Part shown: positions 1 through 10,835 of the stretch, one piece after another | Layout: every line of letters starts with the position of its first letter | Numbering within the stretch: the stretch's first letter is position 1 | The notes under the pieces: model-generated | The model's database searches: none | The model's input: only the letters and a program-made list of their open reading frames with translations | Told to the model about the DNA's origin: nothing | Origin: Larimichthys crocea | Taxonomy: Eukaryota; Chordata; Actinopteri; Sciaenidae | Assembly (NCBI RefSeq): GCF_000972845.2 | Contig: NW_020860930.1 | Span: forward strand, 62,001 to 126,000 | Direction of reading: 5' to 3' | Length of the DNA: 64,000 nucleotides | Program-made: the position numbers and the translations under genes

Positions 1-992
1 ATGTGATACATTTGAAGGACTCTGTAGTCGCTCTTTGTTTAGACTGATGGCCGCAGGAAGTTTGAGTCATTTTGCATCAGTGGGAGTGTTGAAGTGCCCC
101 GCGGCTGTTCTCTGGTCAGTGTTTGGGAGAAACACAGCTGAATGTTGGTGCTCAGGTTTACAGACTGCACACTGCTGCTGAATGGAGAGACGGTAAAAGG
201 ATGAAGTCTGAGCAGCTGAGTCACACTGAGGGTTAAAGCAGAGCTGAGATTATTCATCTGCAACACGCTGGAGGAAGTTTTTCATGTTCCAGCCGTGCAG
301 TCGAGCTGGTTTGATGGTTTAGAGGATCCACGTGTCGTAAATCTCAGACCCTGACCCTGATCAGTTTTAGAGCTGCAGTAAATGAATCGATTAGCCAACA
401 GAAAACAAACTAGTCACAATTTGAATTATAAAAATAATCTGCTACTGTAATCATTCTATCATTGTACAATATGTTTGTGTTGATTTGTTCTGTACACGTG
501 ACATCCATTGCACGTCTGTCCGTCCTGGGAGAGGGATCCCTCCTCTGTGGCTCTTCCTGAGGTTTCTTCCACCTTTTTTCCCTGTTTTTGGTTTTTGTGG
601 GCAAGTTTTTCCTCACTGGAACCGAGGGTCTAAGGACAGAGGGTGTCACTCCCTGTACAGATTGTAAAGCCTCAGAGGAAAATGGACTTTGTGACTTTGG
701 GCTGTACAAATAAAATCTGATCTGATTTGATTTGAATCTGAATTTCAGTTTGGTTTGAAGAGACTCTGGAGACGTGATGAGCATTTTTCTCTCCCTGTGA
801 TGAAACGATGAATCAATGACAAAGAAAATCTGAAAAAGTTTTTTTTTTTTCACCACATTCATGCAAATATGAACAAATCTGATTCCAAACTTGACCAGAG
901 ACGTTAAAACAGCTGACTCCTATATTTAAACGACGTTCAGCCTCGGAGGTTTTCCCTCCGTGCTCATGATGTTCTGTGTTCTGTGTTTCCAG
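1..992 (+). other. map2k6 intron 1 (3' part)
   Basis: This is the sequence before the exon-2 acceptor (AG at 991-992). I looked for the short first coding exon, an ATG followed within a few codons by a donor leaving a single G, and found none. It therefore probably lies further left. The only structured content is an interspersed-repeat fragment at about 488-735. Confidence 0.6.
488..735 (+). repeat. Teleost interspersed repeat, retroposon-like 3' end
   Basis: I recognise the block with the signatures GGGAGAGGGATCCCTCCTC, CTTCCTGAGGTTTCTTCC and TGTACAGATTGTAAAG as a very common teleost repeat. It ends in an AATAAAAT-like stretch followed by short TCTGA/TTTGA repeats, as LINE/SINE 3' tails do. 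The 60-residue reading frame over it is incidental. The class assignment is from memory and needs a repeat library. Confidence 0.6.
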
Positions 993-1399
993 GTAAGAAG
1001 AAGCCGGTGCTCAAGCTCTCCAAGGAGGTGTTTGAGCAGCCTCCTCCCGCCGCAGTGTAAGTTCACCATCACAAAGGTTTCTGATTGATCGTCACATCCG
1101 TCTTTTTATTTCAAACCAAGTCAATGATGCTGATGTCAACATTCAGATGTAGAGCACAGTCATGTTTCATGTTTCATGTTTCATGTTTGTGGGATGGAGA
1201 ATTCAGCTCGTGTTCAACTTGAATGTGAGTCTGTTACTTGCAGCTTCAAACTAAAAGAATAATCTGTGTGTTCGGTTCTCGACTGTGAAACTGCAGCAGA
1301 GAAACTAAATGTTCTTAAAGTGAATCATCTTCATTGACAAACCTGCAGCAGCAGCAGAAGAGGCGTTTTGGTTTGAGGCCAACGTCAGACTTTAAACTA

Positions 1400-1447
<48 letters not shown>

Positions 1448-1816
1448 TAAATCTGTCTTTGCTTGTATTCACCATTATGCTTTAATTTAGATTTTTTTAC
1501 TTTTTTTATTTTTTTACTTGGTCATTTTGTTTTTTTTTCACATTTTAACGATTGTTTATTTAATTTATTTTCTTGATTTTATTTCTTTTGAAATCACTTT
1601 GTAACTTGGACTCGAGGTCCGCTGACGATGCTCATAAAGAGGAGCTGCTGATGAAGGCCATGAGATGTGCTCGAAAGCTCCAGAAAATACTAGAAAGACC
1701 TTTAGAGTCTATCTGAAGGTCTTTCTAGTATTTTCTGTATTTTTATTTATTTGTATTTAATATAAACATGAAACAAGTTTAAATAGATAAAATGAAGTTG
1801 TAATGTTTGTATTTAT

Positions 1817-1876
<60 letters not shown>

Positions 1877-4800
1877 AGACCCCCCAGAGATTTGGATTCG
1901 AAAGCTTGTGTAACCATCGGAGAAAAGGTAATTTTCTTCCTCATGTTTACTTTCATCTTTCCTCGAATCCCATTCAAGCTTTCTGTTTCTTCTTCTCTCA
2001 CTTCGGACTCTTACGTAACTCCTCGCTCTCCTCGCTGTGTATTTTTGGTCGAGTTCAGTCCTCGCTCTCTCTCAGCACAGAGGCCGGCTTCATAAAGAAC
2101 GCCCCGCTGAACATTACAGCCGAATTGAACACTTCTGATTGTGGGGAGACTGGAATGCTTTTTATTGCCCATCAGGCAGGAAAAATATTTATTTTAAACT
2201 CATCAAATAAGTGGAATTTTCCGTTGGCAGAGGTTTCTGATTTTTCTCTGCTCGAGTTGGCCCAAAGTCAAAGTGAAGATTTTTATTTATTTTTGCTTGA
2301 ATCCTGCAGAAAAGTTTTCTGTCCGTGACGTGGTGTTTCCGTGTTCTGTAGTCGAGTCCTCACAGCTCCGTCCATGTTTGACCTCATCTCGTTTTTTCAG
2401 AATTTCGAGGTGAAGGCCGATGACCTGGAGCAGATCTGCGAGCTCGGCCGAGGAGCGTACGGCGTGGTGGACAAGATGAGGCACGTGCCCAGCGGCCTGA
2501 TCATGGCTGTGAAGGTGAGTGCACGGCATCGTCTCCAAGCACGCAGATCATTTTGAAAATTAATATTTTGGCGTCTCGTCGACACTAAAGCTGACACGTC
2601 TGAAAACTGTTCATCACGTTGAGTTATGACCACCAGAGAAGAAAAAGCTCACTGCACATGCTCACACTCTTCTCTGCGTTATTGCGATATTTTGTAAAAC
2701 TAAGTTTGTGTCGAAAAACTTCCTGAAGATGATCACATGTTCTCTTTCCCGCCGTGCTCCCTCAGCGGATTCGTGCCACAGTGAACACTCAGGAGCAGAA
2801 GAGGCTGCTCATGGACCTGGACATCTCCATGAGGACGGTGGACTGTTTCTACACCGTCACCTTCTACGGAGCGTTGTTCAGAGAGGTAACACGCTGATGT
2901 GCAGACGCGATGCAATGATAGTTCTCTAAAGTGTGTCAGATTCAGGAGGCTGTTTGCAGAGTATGACAGAAAATCTAATATTAAAAACTCTGTTTTCATT
3001 GGTGTGTCTAAATAAGTTTTATTTTTCCTGCACTGCAGTTAGTTTTTCATATCTGTCAGTATTAATGCTGCTTCTCAGCTGATGTCTGACAGCGTTTCAT
3101 CATTATTGACATTAAAGTCAGACAGCTCTGAAGATTTTCGGATGCAGATCACTTCCTGCAGATTTCAGGATTTCCTCGCCGTGACTAAGCGCGCTGGCTT
3201 CCCGTCCGTCTGGAACGCGTCCTGGTGCTTTTTTTTTTCGTTTGTTTGTTGCCATTTCTTCCTGATCTCTTTCCAAACTCCACTTGTCTGTTGCCAGGGC
3301 GACGTCTGGATCTGCATGGAGCTGATGGACACCTCCCTCGACAAGTTCTACAAGCAGGTGATCGAGAAAGGCATGAGCATCCCCGAGGACATCCTGGGAA
3401 AGATCGCCGTCTCAGTGGGTTCACACACAGAAACACTTGATGTGAACGATTAAAAATGACAGACTTCCTGTGATGTTGGCTTAACGACAGATCTCTGTTA
3501 TGTAACTCTCATTTGCTTATTAATGGGCTTTGTTATTACAGATAGTAAAAGCTTTGGAGCATCTGCACAGCAATCTGCAAGTCATACACAGAGGTAAGAG
3601 CCCATTAAACCTCTCAGAGACAGTGTCAATATCCACTTCTGTGATGCATCATCACTCGGCTGCTCGGAGCTGCTCCTTCCTCCATTCTTCCTCTTTCTTT
3701 CATCCTCCTCCTCCATCCAGCTCCACTTAAAGGAGCACGCCACTGTTTGAGCTCATTAACTTGGAGTCACAAACGCTGCCGTGTTTCATAAATCTGAATG
3801 TCCGAGCGCTCAGACGGCCACGGGTCTGTGTGGCGTGAGTCATAATCTGTGACGTCAAGTCTGCGTCTATTTCTGTCAAAGTGACGTTTTCAGGTGTTTT
3901 ATCACTGTGTTTGTGTTCACGGGTGACTAACAGCAGAGTGTTGCATCAGTGGAGACAGAATAACATATATGAGAATCCTCTTATATTTGGTCTCTGACCT
4001 TAAGAGTCTGCCGTGTCGTCTCTGTCCCGCCGTAGATGTGAAGCCCTCCAACGTGCTGATCAACACTCAGGGCCAGGTCAAGATGTGCGACTTTGGCATC
4101 AGCGGCTACCTGGTCGACTCTGTGGCTAAGACCATGGACGCCGGCTGCAAACCTTACATGGCGGTGAGTGTGTGTGGCGTTATTGTTGTTTGTGTGTGAG
4201 GTGTGAAACGCCGTCACGGATCTACAACCAGAGACGATCTGTTTCACTTCATAAAGATGTTTGCTCTGAATAATCAGTCTCAGCTCGGAGCAGCAGTCCG
4301 ATTCACACATCATCTTCTAAACAGTACTTTTTATGACGCGGCCTCGGCTCGTCAGTGTTTGGGTGAGCAGGGTCGTCTCTTGTTATCATCCACACTGGCT
4401 TTTAGGGTGTGTGTGTGTGTGTGTGTGTGTGTACAAGAAGTTTAGGATGACCGATGACCGCCATTAGTGACATCATGTGACCTTCTGTCCCGCAGCCGGA
4501 GAGGATCAACCCCGAGACGAACCAGAAAGGCTACAACGTGAAATCTGACATCTGGAGTTTAGGAATCACGATGGTAAATGAATCTCTTCATCTCACTTTT
4601 CATTGTTCATCACTGCAGAGAAACAAACGTATGAAGGTTGGGAATGATTCATCATGAAAAAAGGAACCTGGGGCGCTCTCAGAGCAGTGTCTAGACGTCT
4701 CATTATGAGTTGTTCATAGCTTTCTGATTTCCAGCTCAGTCCAGAGAATATTTTGGCTTCAGGGATTCAGAAATCTACGACAGTCTCCCGTCACCTGAAC

Positions 4801-7800
4801 CCGGCTCGTCCTTTGACCTCAGACGAGTCTAATCTGGATGCTAATCAGAGCGCTGAACGTTCAGCGTGTAGAAGAGAGGGGCTTTGAAAGACAGAGGTTA
4901 AAGAAGAGTTCAGCTTCTTCTGAGAAACTGTTTTATTATAAATTCTGAGTGGAGAGACGGCGCCTCTTTAAAACTGGACGAGCAATCAGTGAGCTGAGAG
5001 CTGAACATCCGCTCAGAGCCGCTGACACAATGAGTACTGAGATAAAGTCTGAGAACGTGTGAATAATTAGTGAGTGGGTTTACATGCCGACTCGTTACTC
5101 TGGTTATGAGCAGGTTTACTGTGTATACATGTAAATATATACACAGTATTACAGTCCTTATAGAACAGCTTTAGGCTGTGCTCTTTGTAATGAGTAAGCA
5201 CCTGTTGGAGAAACCTCAGGCAGAATGGTGGACGGACATCTGCATATTAATGAAAACTATAAATGTTAATGAAAACATAACAAAGTTAGTAACTGCTGGA
5301 TTTGCTTCAGTCACGAGCCAAAGAACAACAGTGATCCTCAGATTCACGAGACATTCACTGGTTGCACGCTGGCTTTGATTGAAGTCGAATGCCCGGTCAT
5401 GTAACGAACAGCGAGCCGGTCGTTACTGAGAAATAAAACCCAACCTCGCTTCACCTTCACCACGACTGAATTTATTACAGTGTCCAACTCATTACACAGC
5501 TGATCATTATTTTGTGACAAGTTATTGATTTAAAAATGATTTTATTGTGTCTGAGTCTATATGAAGAACTGCATCCATAGCAACGGTCTGTTATCGTCCG
5601 GTCTGTTATCGTCTGGTCTGTTATCGTCAGGTCTGTTATCGTCAGGTCTGTTGTTGTCAGGTCTGTTGTTGTCTGGTCTGTTATTGTCTGGTCTGTTATT
5701 GTCTGGTCTGTTATTGTCTGGTCTGTTATTGTCTGGTCTGTTATTGTCTGGTCTGTTATTGTCTGGTCTGTTGTTGTCCGGTCTGTTGTCGTCCGGTCTG
5801 TTGTTGTCCGGTCTGTTGTTGTCCGGTCTGTTGTTGTCCGGTCTGTTGTTGTCCGGTCTGTTATTGTCCGGTCTGTTGTTGTCCGGTCTGTTGTTGTCCG
5901 GTCTGTTATTGTCCGGTCTGTTATTGTCCGGTCTGTTATTGTCAGGTCTGTTATTGTCAGGTCTGTTATCGTCCGGTCTGTTATCGTCCGGTCTGTTATT
6001 GTCCGGTCTGTTATCGTCCGGTCTGTTATTGTCCGGTCTGTTGTTGTCCGGTCTGTTGTTGTCCGGTCTGTTGTTGTCCGGTCTGTTATTGTCCGGTCTG
6101 TTATTGTCCGGTCTGTTATTGTCCGGTCTGTTATTGTCCGGTCTGTTATTGTCCGGTCTGTTATTGTCAGGTCTGTTATCGTCTGGTCTGTTATCGTCCG
6201 GTCTGTTGTTGTCCGGTCTGTTGTTGTCCGGTCTGTTATTGTCAGGTCTGTTGTTGTCCGGTCTGTTGTTGTCAGGTCTGTTATTGTCCGGTCTGTTATC
6301 GTCCGGTCTGTTATCGTCCGGTCTGTTATCGTCAGGTCTGTTATTGTCTGGTCTGTTGTTGTCTGGTCTGTTATCGTCCGGTCTGTTATTGTCTGGTCTG
6401 TTGTTGTCTGGTCTGTTGTTGTCCGGTCTGTTATTGTCTGGTCTGTTACACAGAAATAACAGACAGAAAACAATAATTCATTCATGTATTTTAAACAGTC
6501 AGTTCAGCATTGACTGTTTTCAGTCCTCAGCAGTCAGTCTGTGGTGATCGGATGGAGAAACTAGATCCAGAGTTCATGCAGCCCTGAAGCACAGCGGGTT
6601 GTAAGTCTGCACAGAAGTGATGAAGAAGCAGACGCCCTCTGCTCGTACACTTCATATTCTCAGCGAGTGACCTCCTTTTTTTTTTTCCCCTCTCCCCGTG
6701 GGTCAGATCGAGCTCGCCATCCTGCGCTTCCCGTACGACTCGTGGGGCACGCCCTTCCAGCAGCTGAAGCAGGTGGTGGAAGAACCTTCGCCCCAGCTTC
6801 CTGCGGACCAGTTCTCCCCTGAGTTTGTGGACTTCACCTCTCTGTGGTACGTTTGTGTCCCGGTTCTTTTACTCCACGCGGTGACCCACTGAAGGCTGAT
6901 CTGTTCGGGCCTTCAGTGGGTCAGCAGAGTCGCTGTACGCTTGGACAAGTTTAAATCCACTTCTTAGATAACTGTAAATAACTTTGTGAATATCATTTAT
7001 GTGAAACGAAAGTGACTTTAAGTTGAAAATTAAGTTAGAATAAACTGTATTTAGGAAATAATAGCATCTCTAAGTACTACAGTCAAATACACTTCATTGT
7101 GTTTTAGTACATGTGTAGTAGCCCTTATGATATTAGTACATCATTGTACTTTTTGTGGCCTAATTGTAGCGATTAAAGGTCCAGTGTGTCAGATTTTAAT
7201 ATTAATAACTATGTTTTCATTTCTGTTTAATAATCTGACAATAAGAATCTTTATGTTTTTGTTACTTTAGAATGAGACTTTTATATTTACAGACATCAAC
7301 TAAACTGTCAGATGCTGCAGACTGCTCCTTTTTAAATGTCTGTCGATCAAATCATAATCTGTCTTATTCCTTCAGCTCAGCTCGCAGTACGTGACCTCGT
7401 TCACACTCACACTGGATCAGATCGCTGTGTGACGTCTGTCCAAGAATCATTTGAGACACAAAGCATCTTTCCTGTGATAAAGGCCGCTCAGATTTCACTC
7501 AGATCCTCATAAAGTGTCAGGAAGACGGCAGCTCTCAGCACGCACAGACATACAGGAGATGTAACGTGCTCACTGTTATCGTCCTAAGTGAACAGTTGAT
7601 CGCTCGTCGTCTGTTGGTGTGTTTTGATCCAGATTCCTGAGACTGAGAGTTCCTTTGTATCAGATTTCATTTCCTGGTGCTGCTTTTTGTTTTCCACTGA
7701 CCTGACATTCACTTCCACACATTCAGTCTTCGTCTCGTGGTAGATTTAACGTCCCGTCAGCTCGGTTAAATAAATGTTGGTCGACATTGTTGTGAGCTAC

Positions 7801-8467
7801 ACGTCACATCGACATATCTGATCACATCTGGAGGACAGAAGAGTCCATATATCTGTATCAGCCGATATGATGTTAAAGAATATTTCACTTCATTATTATT
7901 TAATAAAGTTTGTTTAAAAAAGTCCCAATATACAATATGACAGCACAATATAAGACTCAGAATCAGTGAGTGAATCTGTGTCTGTCTAAAGATCGTGTAA
8001 TGTTGGAGTACTCGAGGTCCATGTTGGTCTCACGTGTTTTGACGGTCTCGTACTCAGTCATGTCTGTCTCAGACACAGAGGACGAACCGGCCCGTGCGTT
8101 GTCTGATGTATATGTTGACATCGTTACTGTGACTGCGTTCACCTGGCTGAGGTCTGGACTCAAGGTCAAAGCCTCAAAGAAACATTACGAAGCATGACCA
8201 ATGTGATAGCTGGATATTTACTATCAGGAGTGGCATTTGTGCGTAGAGTGTCAAATTTCTGGAACTTCAGCTTGTGTTCTGCAGAAAAATGTTTCAGCAT
8301 TTTACTGGAAATGATTATTGTTAGTTTTCCAGCCGCGTCATTATTCTGCAGTGTGAGGATTAAACAGGTTCTTGGTTTCCGTCCCTGGTGGTTTCATTTG
8401 TAAGAAAAATGATTTATTAGATCTGCTGAGAACAAAAATGAGTAACTGCACAGATTGGACGGTAGAT

Positions 8468-8517
<50 letters not shown>

Positions 8518-8933
8518 GATGTGAATGTTTTATTCACATGAATGCTTCTCTGACTCACATTCATGTCTGGCTGTTCTGTGGGATCACTCACACTTTGTTG
8601 CTTTTTGCTTCTGCAGCTTAAAGAAAGTTTCCAAAGAGCGGCCGACTTACACTGAACTCATGGTGAGTGTCGCATTTCTTCAAATCTTCCTCTTGTTGTT
8701 AGAACAAAACCTGCCTGTGCCTTGTAATGCTCTCAGTGAGACACTGGGGGGCGTACTAAGACCGTTGTTTGAACGTCCTGTGATGCTTCAGCTGTCATAT
8801 TCCACATTATGTTCTCACTGCACTCTGACTAAACGAATGTCGTTCTCCTCCTCAGCAACATCCCTTCTTCACCTCCCATGAGGCCAAAGAAACCGACGTG
8901 GCTAGCTTCGTGAAGGTCATCCTGGGGGACTGA
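993..8933 (+). CDS. map2k6: Dual-specificity MAP kinase kinase 6 (MKK6), exons 2-12, 5' partial
   Basis: MKK6 phosphorylates the TGY loop of p38 MAP kinases in cytoplasm and nucleus. I read eleven coding exons: 993-1056, 1879-1927, 2401-2514, 2766-2885, 3298-3414, 3542-3593, 4036-4163, 4496-4573, 6707-6846, 8617-8662, 8856-8933. All junctions are GT-AG and all phases agree, giving 327 full codons plus a split first Gly. The human protein has 334 residues, so only the roughly six-residue first exon is missing, to the left. Seen in order: a basic D-site (KKKPVLKL), the glycine loop GRGAYG, the ATP lysine in MAVK (2512-2514), HRD split over exons 7/8, DFG, the activation-loop SVAKT with phospho-acceptor Ser at 4119-4121 and Thr at 4131-4133, APE split over exons 8/9, and the C-terminal DVD docking region. 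The C-terminus [13 protein letters not shown] and the SKERPTY motif favour MKK6. [10 protein letters not shown] is the form I recall from MKK3, so paralogy was considered. No damage was seen. Confidence 0.96.
1401..1445 (+). repeat. (CA)n microsatellite, map2k6 intron 2
   Basis: Uninterrupted CA dinucleotide tract of about 45 bp. Confidence 0.98.
1681..1737. repeat. Perfect 22-bp inverted repeat (hairpin) in map2k6 intron 2
   Basis: The left arm 1681-1702 is the exact reverse complement of the right arm 1716-1737, with a 13-base spacer. In RNA it would form a 57-nt hairpin without mismatches. The arms begin with CAGAAAATAC and centre on CTAGAAAG. No function is known to me; see findings. Confidence 0.95.
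1821..1875 (+). repeat. (TG)n tract abutting the map2k6 exon-3 splice acceptor
   Basis: A pure TG tract of 55 bp runs to the CAG acceptor at 1876-1878 and takes the place of a normal pyrimidine tract. The downstream exon, 1879-1927, is 49 nt, so skipping it would shift the reading frame. Confidence 0.95.
2920..3012 (+). repeat. Fragment of the GTGTGTCAGATT repeat family, intron 5
   Basis: Shares with the better copy near 7173-7330 the opening GTGTGTCAGATT and the block TATTAA(A/T)AACT(C/A)TGTTTTCATT. It resembles a short non-autonomous DNA transposon family abundant in percomorphs. It is degraded and truncated. Confidence 0.5.
4407..4432 (+). repeat. (TG)n microsatellite, map2k6 intron 8
   Basis: A short TG tract about 60 bp upstream of the exon-9 acceptor (AG at 4494-4495). 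Confidence 0.95.
4574..6706 (+). other. map2k6 intron 9
   Basis: A 2.1-kb intron between the exon carrying the [22 protein letters not shown] segment and the exon starting [14 protein letters not shown]. It holds the large minisatellite. It ends in a long pyrimidine tract around 6674-6698 before the CAG acceptor. I see nothing gene-like in 4574-5584. Confidence 0.9.
5585..6448 (+). repeat. 15-bp minisatellite, about 58 copies
   Basis: Period is exactly 15 bp, with unit GGTCTGTTATTGTCC and variants at a few sites: TTATT, TTATC, TTGTT or TTGTC, then GTCC, GTCT or GTCA. The tract is 864 bp. Because 15 is a multiple of 3 and no unit variant makes a stop, long repetitive frames stay open on both strands (a GLLLS-type and a TTDRTI-type repeat). 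These are artefacts of the array, not genes. The left and right ends are rich in GTCT/TTATC units, while the middle is rich in GTCC units, so variants are clustered. Confidence 0.98.
7173..7330 (+). repeat. MITE-like repeat with AAAGGTCCAGTGTGT end
   Basis: Begins TTAAAGGTCCAGTGTGTCAG and contains ATGTTTTCATT and TTACTTTAGAATGAGAC, which I recognise from an abundant percomorph repeat. Its end is related to that of the 63388 repeat (TTAAAGGAGCAGTGTGTGGC). The 3' end is blurred. Confidence 0.6.
8471..8514 (+). repeat. (CA)n microsatellite, map2k6 intron 10
   Basis: Pure CA tract of about 44 bp, roughly 100 bp upstream of the exon-11 acceptor. Confidence 0.98.
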
Positions 8934-10290
8934 GTCGCCGCACAGGAGGGAGGGAAGCTCTGTTAAAAAAAAAGAAAAGAAAAGAAAAAAAAGAAATACA
9001 ACAAACAAACAAACAAAAAAAGCACCAATCGCAGCCCCTCATCCCTGCAGGACTCCCCCCTGCCTCGCCGTACTCTCACCCTGCCTCCAGAGTCCAGAGG
9101 AGAAGCTGAGAGGCGGAACCGGACCTGCATGTCCTCTGTACGTTACCGGACATGTGAGAGGTGCTGGTGGTGGTCTGGGGGTGCGCCTCACACATAATCT
9201 GGAATAATTTAAGATGTCGTGTATGCAAAAAACAAAAACAAACAAAAAAAAAAAACCTCCCTTTGGTTGGACCTGTGCACCGCCTACTTCTCAAACATTA
9301 GTCAGCAGGTCGAGCGCGTGTGCAGCCGAAGCGTCATAATGGTGAATTTTTTTTTTTTCTCTTTTTGCTGAAAGAAGTGAGAAGAGGTTCAGATTATATA
9401 AAAAAAAGATGAATGCTATAATGCTATCCATGTATAATCTAAATGTTTGTATACTCAAAGCAAGTGTTGCATCGGTTTATTCATTGACTGCATGTACAGA
9501 ATATATCTCTGGACGTGACGAGTCTGATAGTTGAAGACCTGCAGATGTACACTTCAAGGCCTAACCCTCCTAGAGGTCAGAAATAGGTACTGCACTTCAA
9601 CTGCTTTCCCTTGATTACAGCAGAGGTCTACTACATGTGTGTGTTTTGTTTTTTTGGGCTCTGGCTGCCTGTGAGTGTGTTAAGTGTGTTTGTATGTGTG
9701 TGAGCTGATGCATGATATGTGTGTGTGTGTGTGTGTGTGTGTTTGTAGGGCTGCACAATTTTGGATGAATTTTTGCGCTCAGAGTTTTGTCGCGATTCTT
9801 GTGAGTGAAATGTTTCCTCTGCAGCCTCGTCGTGCCTGCGAGAGCTCGTCCGTTATAGTGATGAATTATTTATGTCTTCTGTGGCCAGGCGGCGGCGGCG
9901 TTTTCGGGGCCTTGGTAGCGTTTTATTTTCTCGATGCAGTATGTATTTCGTCCAAACACTGCTTGCACAGCACATGCATGTTTTCATTGTGTTTCAACCT
10001 GAATCAGTTCCTGTCTAAAGAACTTGTGGCTTCTTTTTCAAATGTTTGTGAAGTTTCATTTCCTCGGGGCTGACTTCTTATTTATTTGCTTCTGTTTGTC
10101 CGTGGTTGTTTCTCTCGCTGTGTTGCGGCCCGATCAGACGGTTCAGGAGCAGAACTTTTCATCGGAATCACAACAACGCCTCTCGGTGGTTTGTGGCTTT
10201 TCCGTTAATTTTTGTTTCAGATAGTAAACTTTGGTTAGATGAATTAATTCCTCTGTTCTAACAATAATAAAGACGTGTCTGTCAGGAGCT
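8934..10290 (+). other. map2k6 3'UTR (3' limit uncertain)
   Basis: Starts after the TGA at 8931-8933 with an A-rich stretch (AAAAG and AAAC repeats, 8963-9020). The first canonical AATAAA is at 10266-10271, followed by GT-rich sequence, which would give a 1.35-kb 3'UTR. That signal lies inside the transposon-like element 9745-10788, so the ancestral 3' end may be nearer, for example after the TATAAA variant near 9396. RNA 3' ends would decide. Confidence 0.4.
10078..10086 (+). promoter_or_regulatory. AU-rich element nonamer in putative map2k6 3'UTR
   Basis: TTATTTATT matches the UUAUUUA(U/A)(U/A) nonamer of AU-rich decay elements. It matters only if the long 3'UTR reaching 10.27 kb is real; it too lies inside the transposon-like element. 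Confidence 0.3.
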
Positions 10291-10439
10291 TTGTTTTATG
10301 TGAACCATGTTCACAGAGGCCAAGTCTTCAACCGTGGCAGCTCGGTGCCCCTGTAGCATCATTTCTCATGCATGTTTGAAGTCAGGTGACGCAGTGTAAG
10401 GAGCGAGGAAGTCCACATATGAAGGAAGACTGGTCAGAC

Positions 10440-10560
10440 AAACCCACTTTCACTCTGGAGACCACTGTTTGTATCTTGTTGGCTTCTTTGTAGCTTAGAT
10501 TACTTTAACCCAAATCCACGACCTTTGCATAAACCTAACCAAGTGGGTTTGTGTCTACAG
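10440..10560 (+). repeat. Common teleost repeat fragment (CATAAACCTAACC)
   Basis: Contains TTAACCCAAATCCACGACC followed by CATAAACCTAACCAAGTGG, which I recognise as a widespread teleost repeat motif. It is apparently nested in the larger element. Confidence 0.45.
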
Positions 10561-10790
10561 CTCACCAAACTGCGAGTTTAACTTTATTCAGTTCCATCTT
10601 TACGAGCTCTGCACGTGCTGAACTGATGCTAGCGGGGTCAAAGACGCCATATTTGTTGACTTGGGAGTGACGTGTTGTCAGACGAGGGAACGATTGAAAC
10701 AGTTCGTACGACATGTCAACCATCGACGTCTGAAAGCAAAGCGGCCGCACATCCGCAAATTTCAATCTGATCAAACATGCAGCCCTACTC

Positions 10791-10791
<1 letters not shown>

Positions 10792-10834
<43 letters not shown>
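10792..10834 (+). repeat. (CA)n microsatellite
   Basis: CA tract directly right of the inverted end at 10778-10788. Confidence 0.98.

Positions 10835-10835
<1 letters not shown>

Larger units (their letters stand above)
6847..8616 (+). other. map2k6 intron 10
   Basis: A 1.77-kb intron. It contains an interspersed repeat at about 7173-7330 and a CA tract at 8471-8514. I see no coding potential or conserved-looking block in the rest. Confidence 0.85.
9745..10788. mobile_element. Candidate non-autonomous DNA transposon with TIRs flanked by TG/CA tracts
   Basis: The sequence GTAGGGCTGCA at 9745-9755 is repeated exactly inverted at 10778-10788. The similarity continues inward imperfectly: GATGAATTTTTGCGC on the left against GATTGAAATTTGCGG read inward from the right end. 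The left side is preceded by a TG tract and the right side is followed by a CA tract, so the flanks are inverted too. The 1.04-kb interior has no transposase frame. The TIR start resembles hAT-type teleost elements from memory. No clean target-site duplication is visible. Confidence 0.5.

Noticed and set aside
1610..1680. Hammerhead ribozyme core (CTGATGA...GAAA) as in Penelope-like elements
   Set aside because: GGAGC before CTGATGA pairs with GCTCC after GAAA. This is the wrong strand pairing for a hammerhead, and no cleavage-site strand was found.
5585..6448. CRISPR-like array
   Set aside because: Units are contiguous with no spacers and the sequence is a vertebrate intron.
5475..6547. Two reading frames over 320 residues, one per strand
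   Set aside because: They are the 15-bp minisatellite translated; no start context, domain or splice signal supports a protein.
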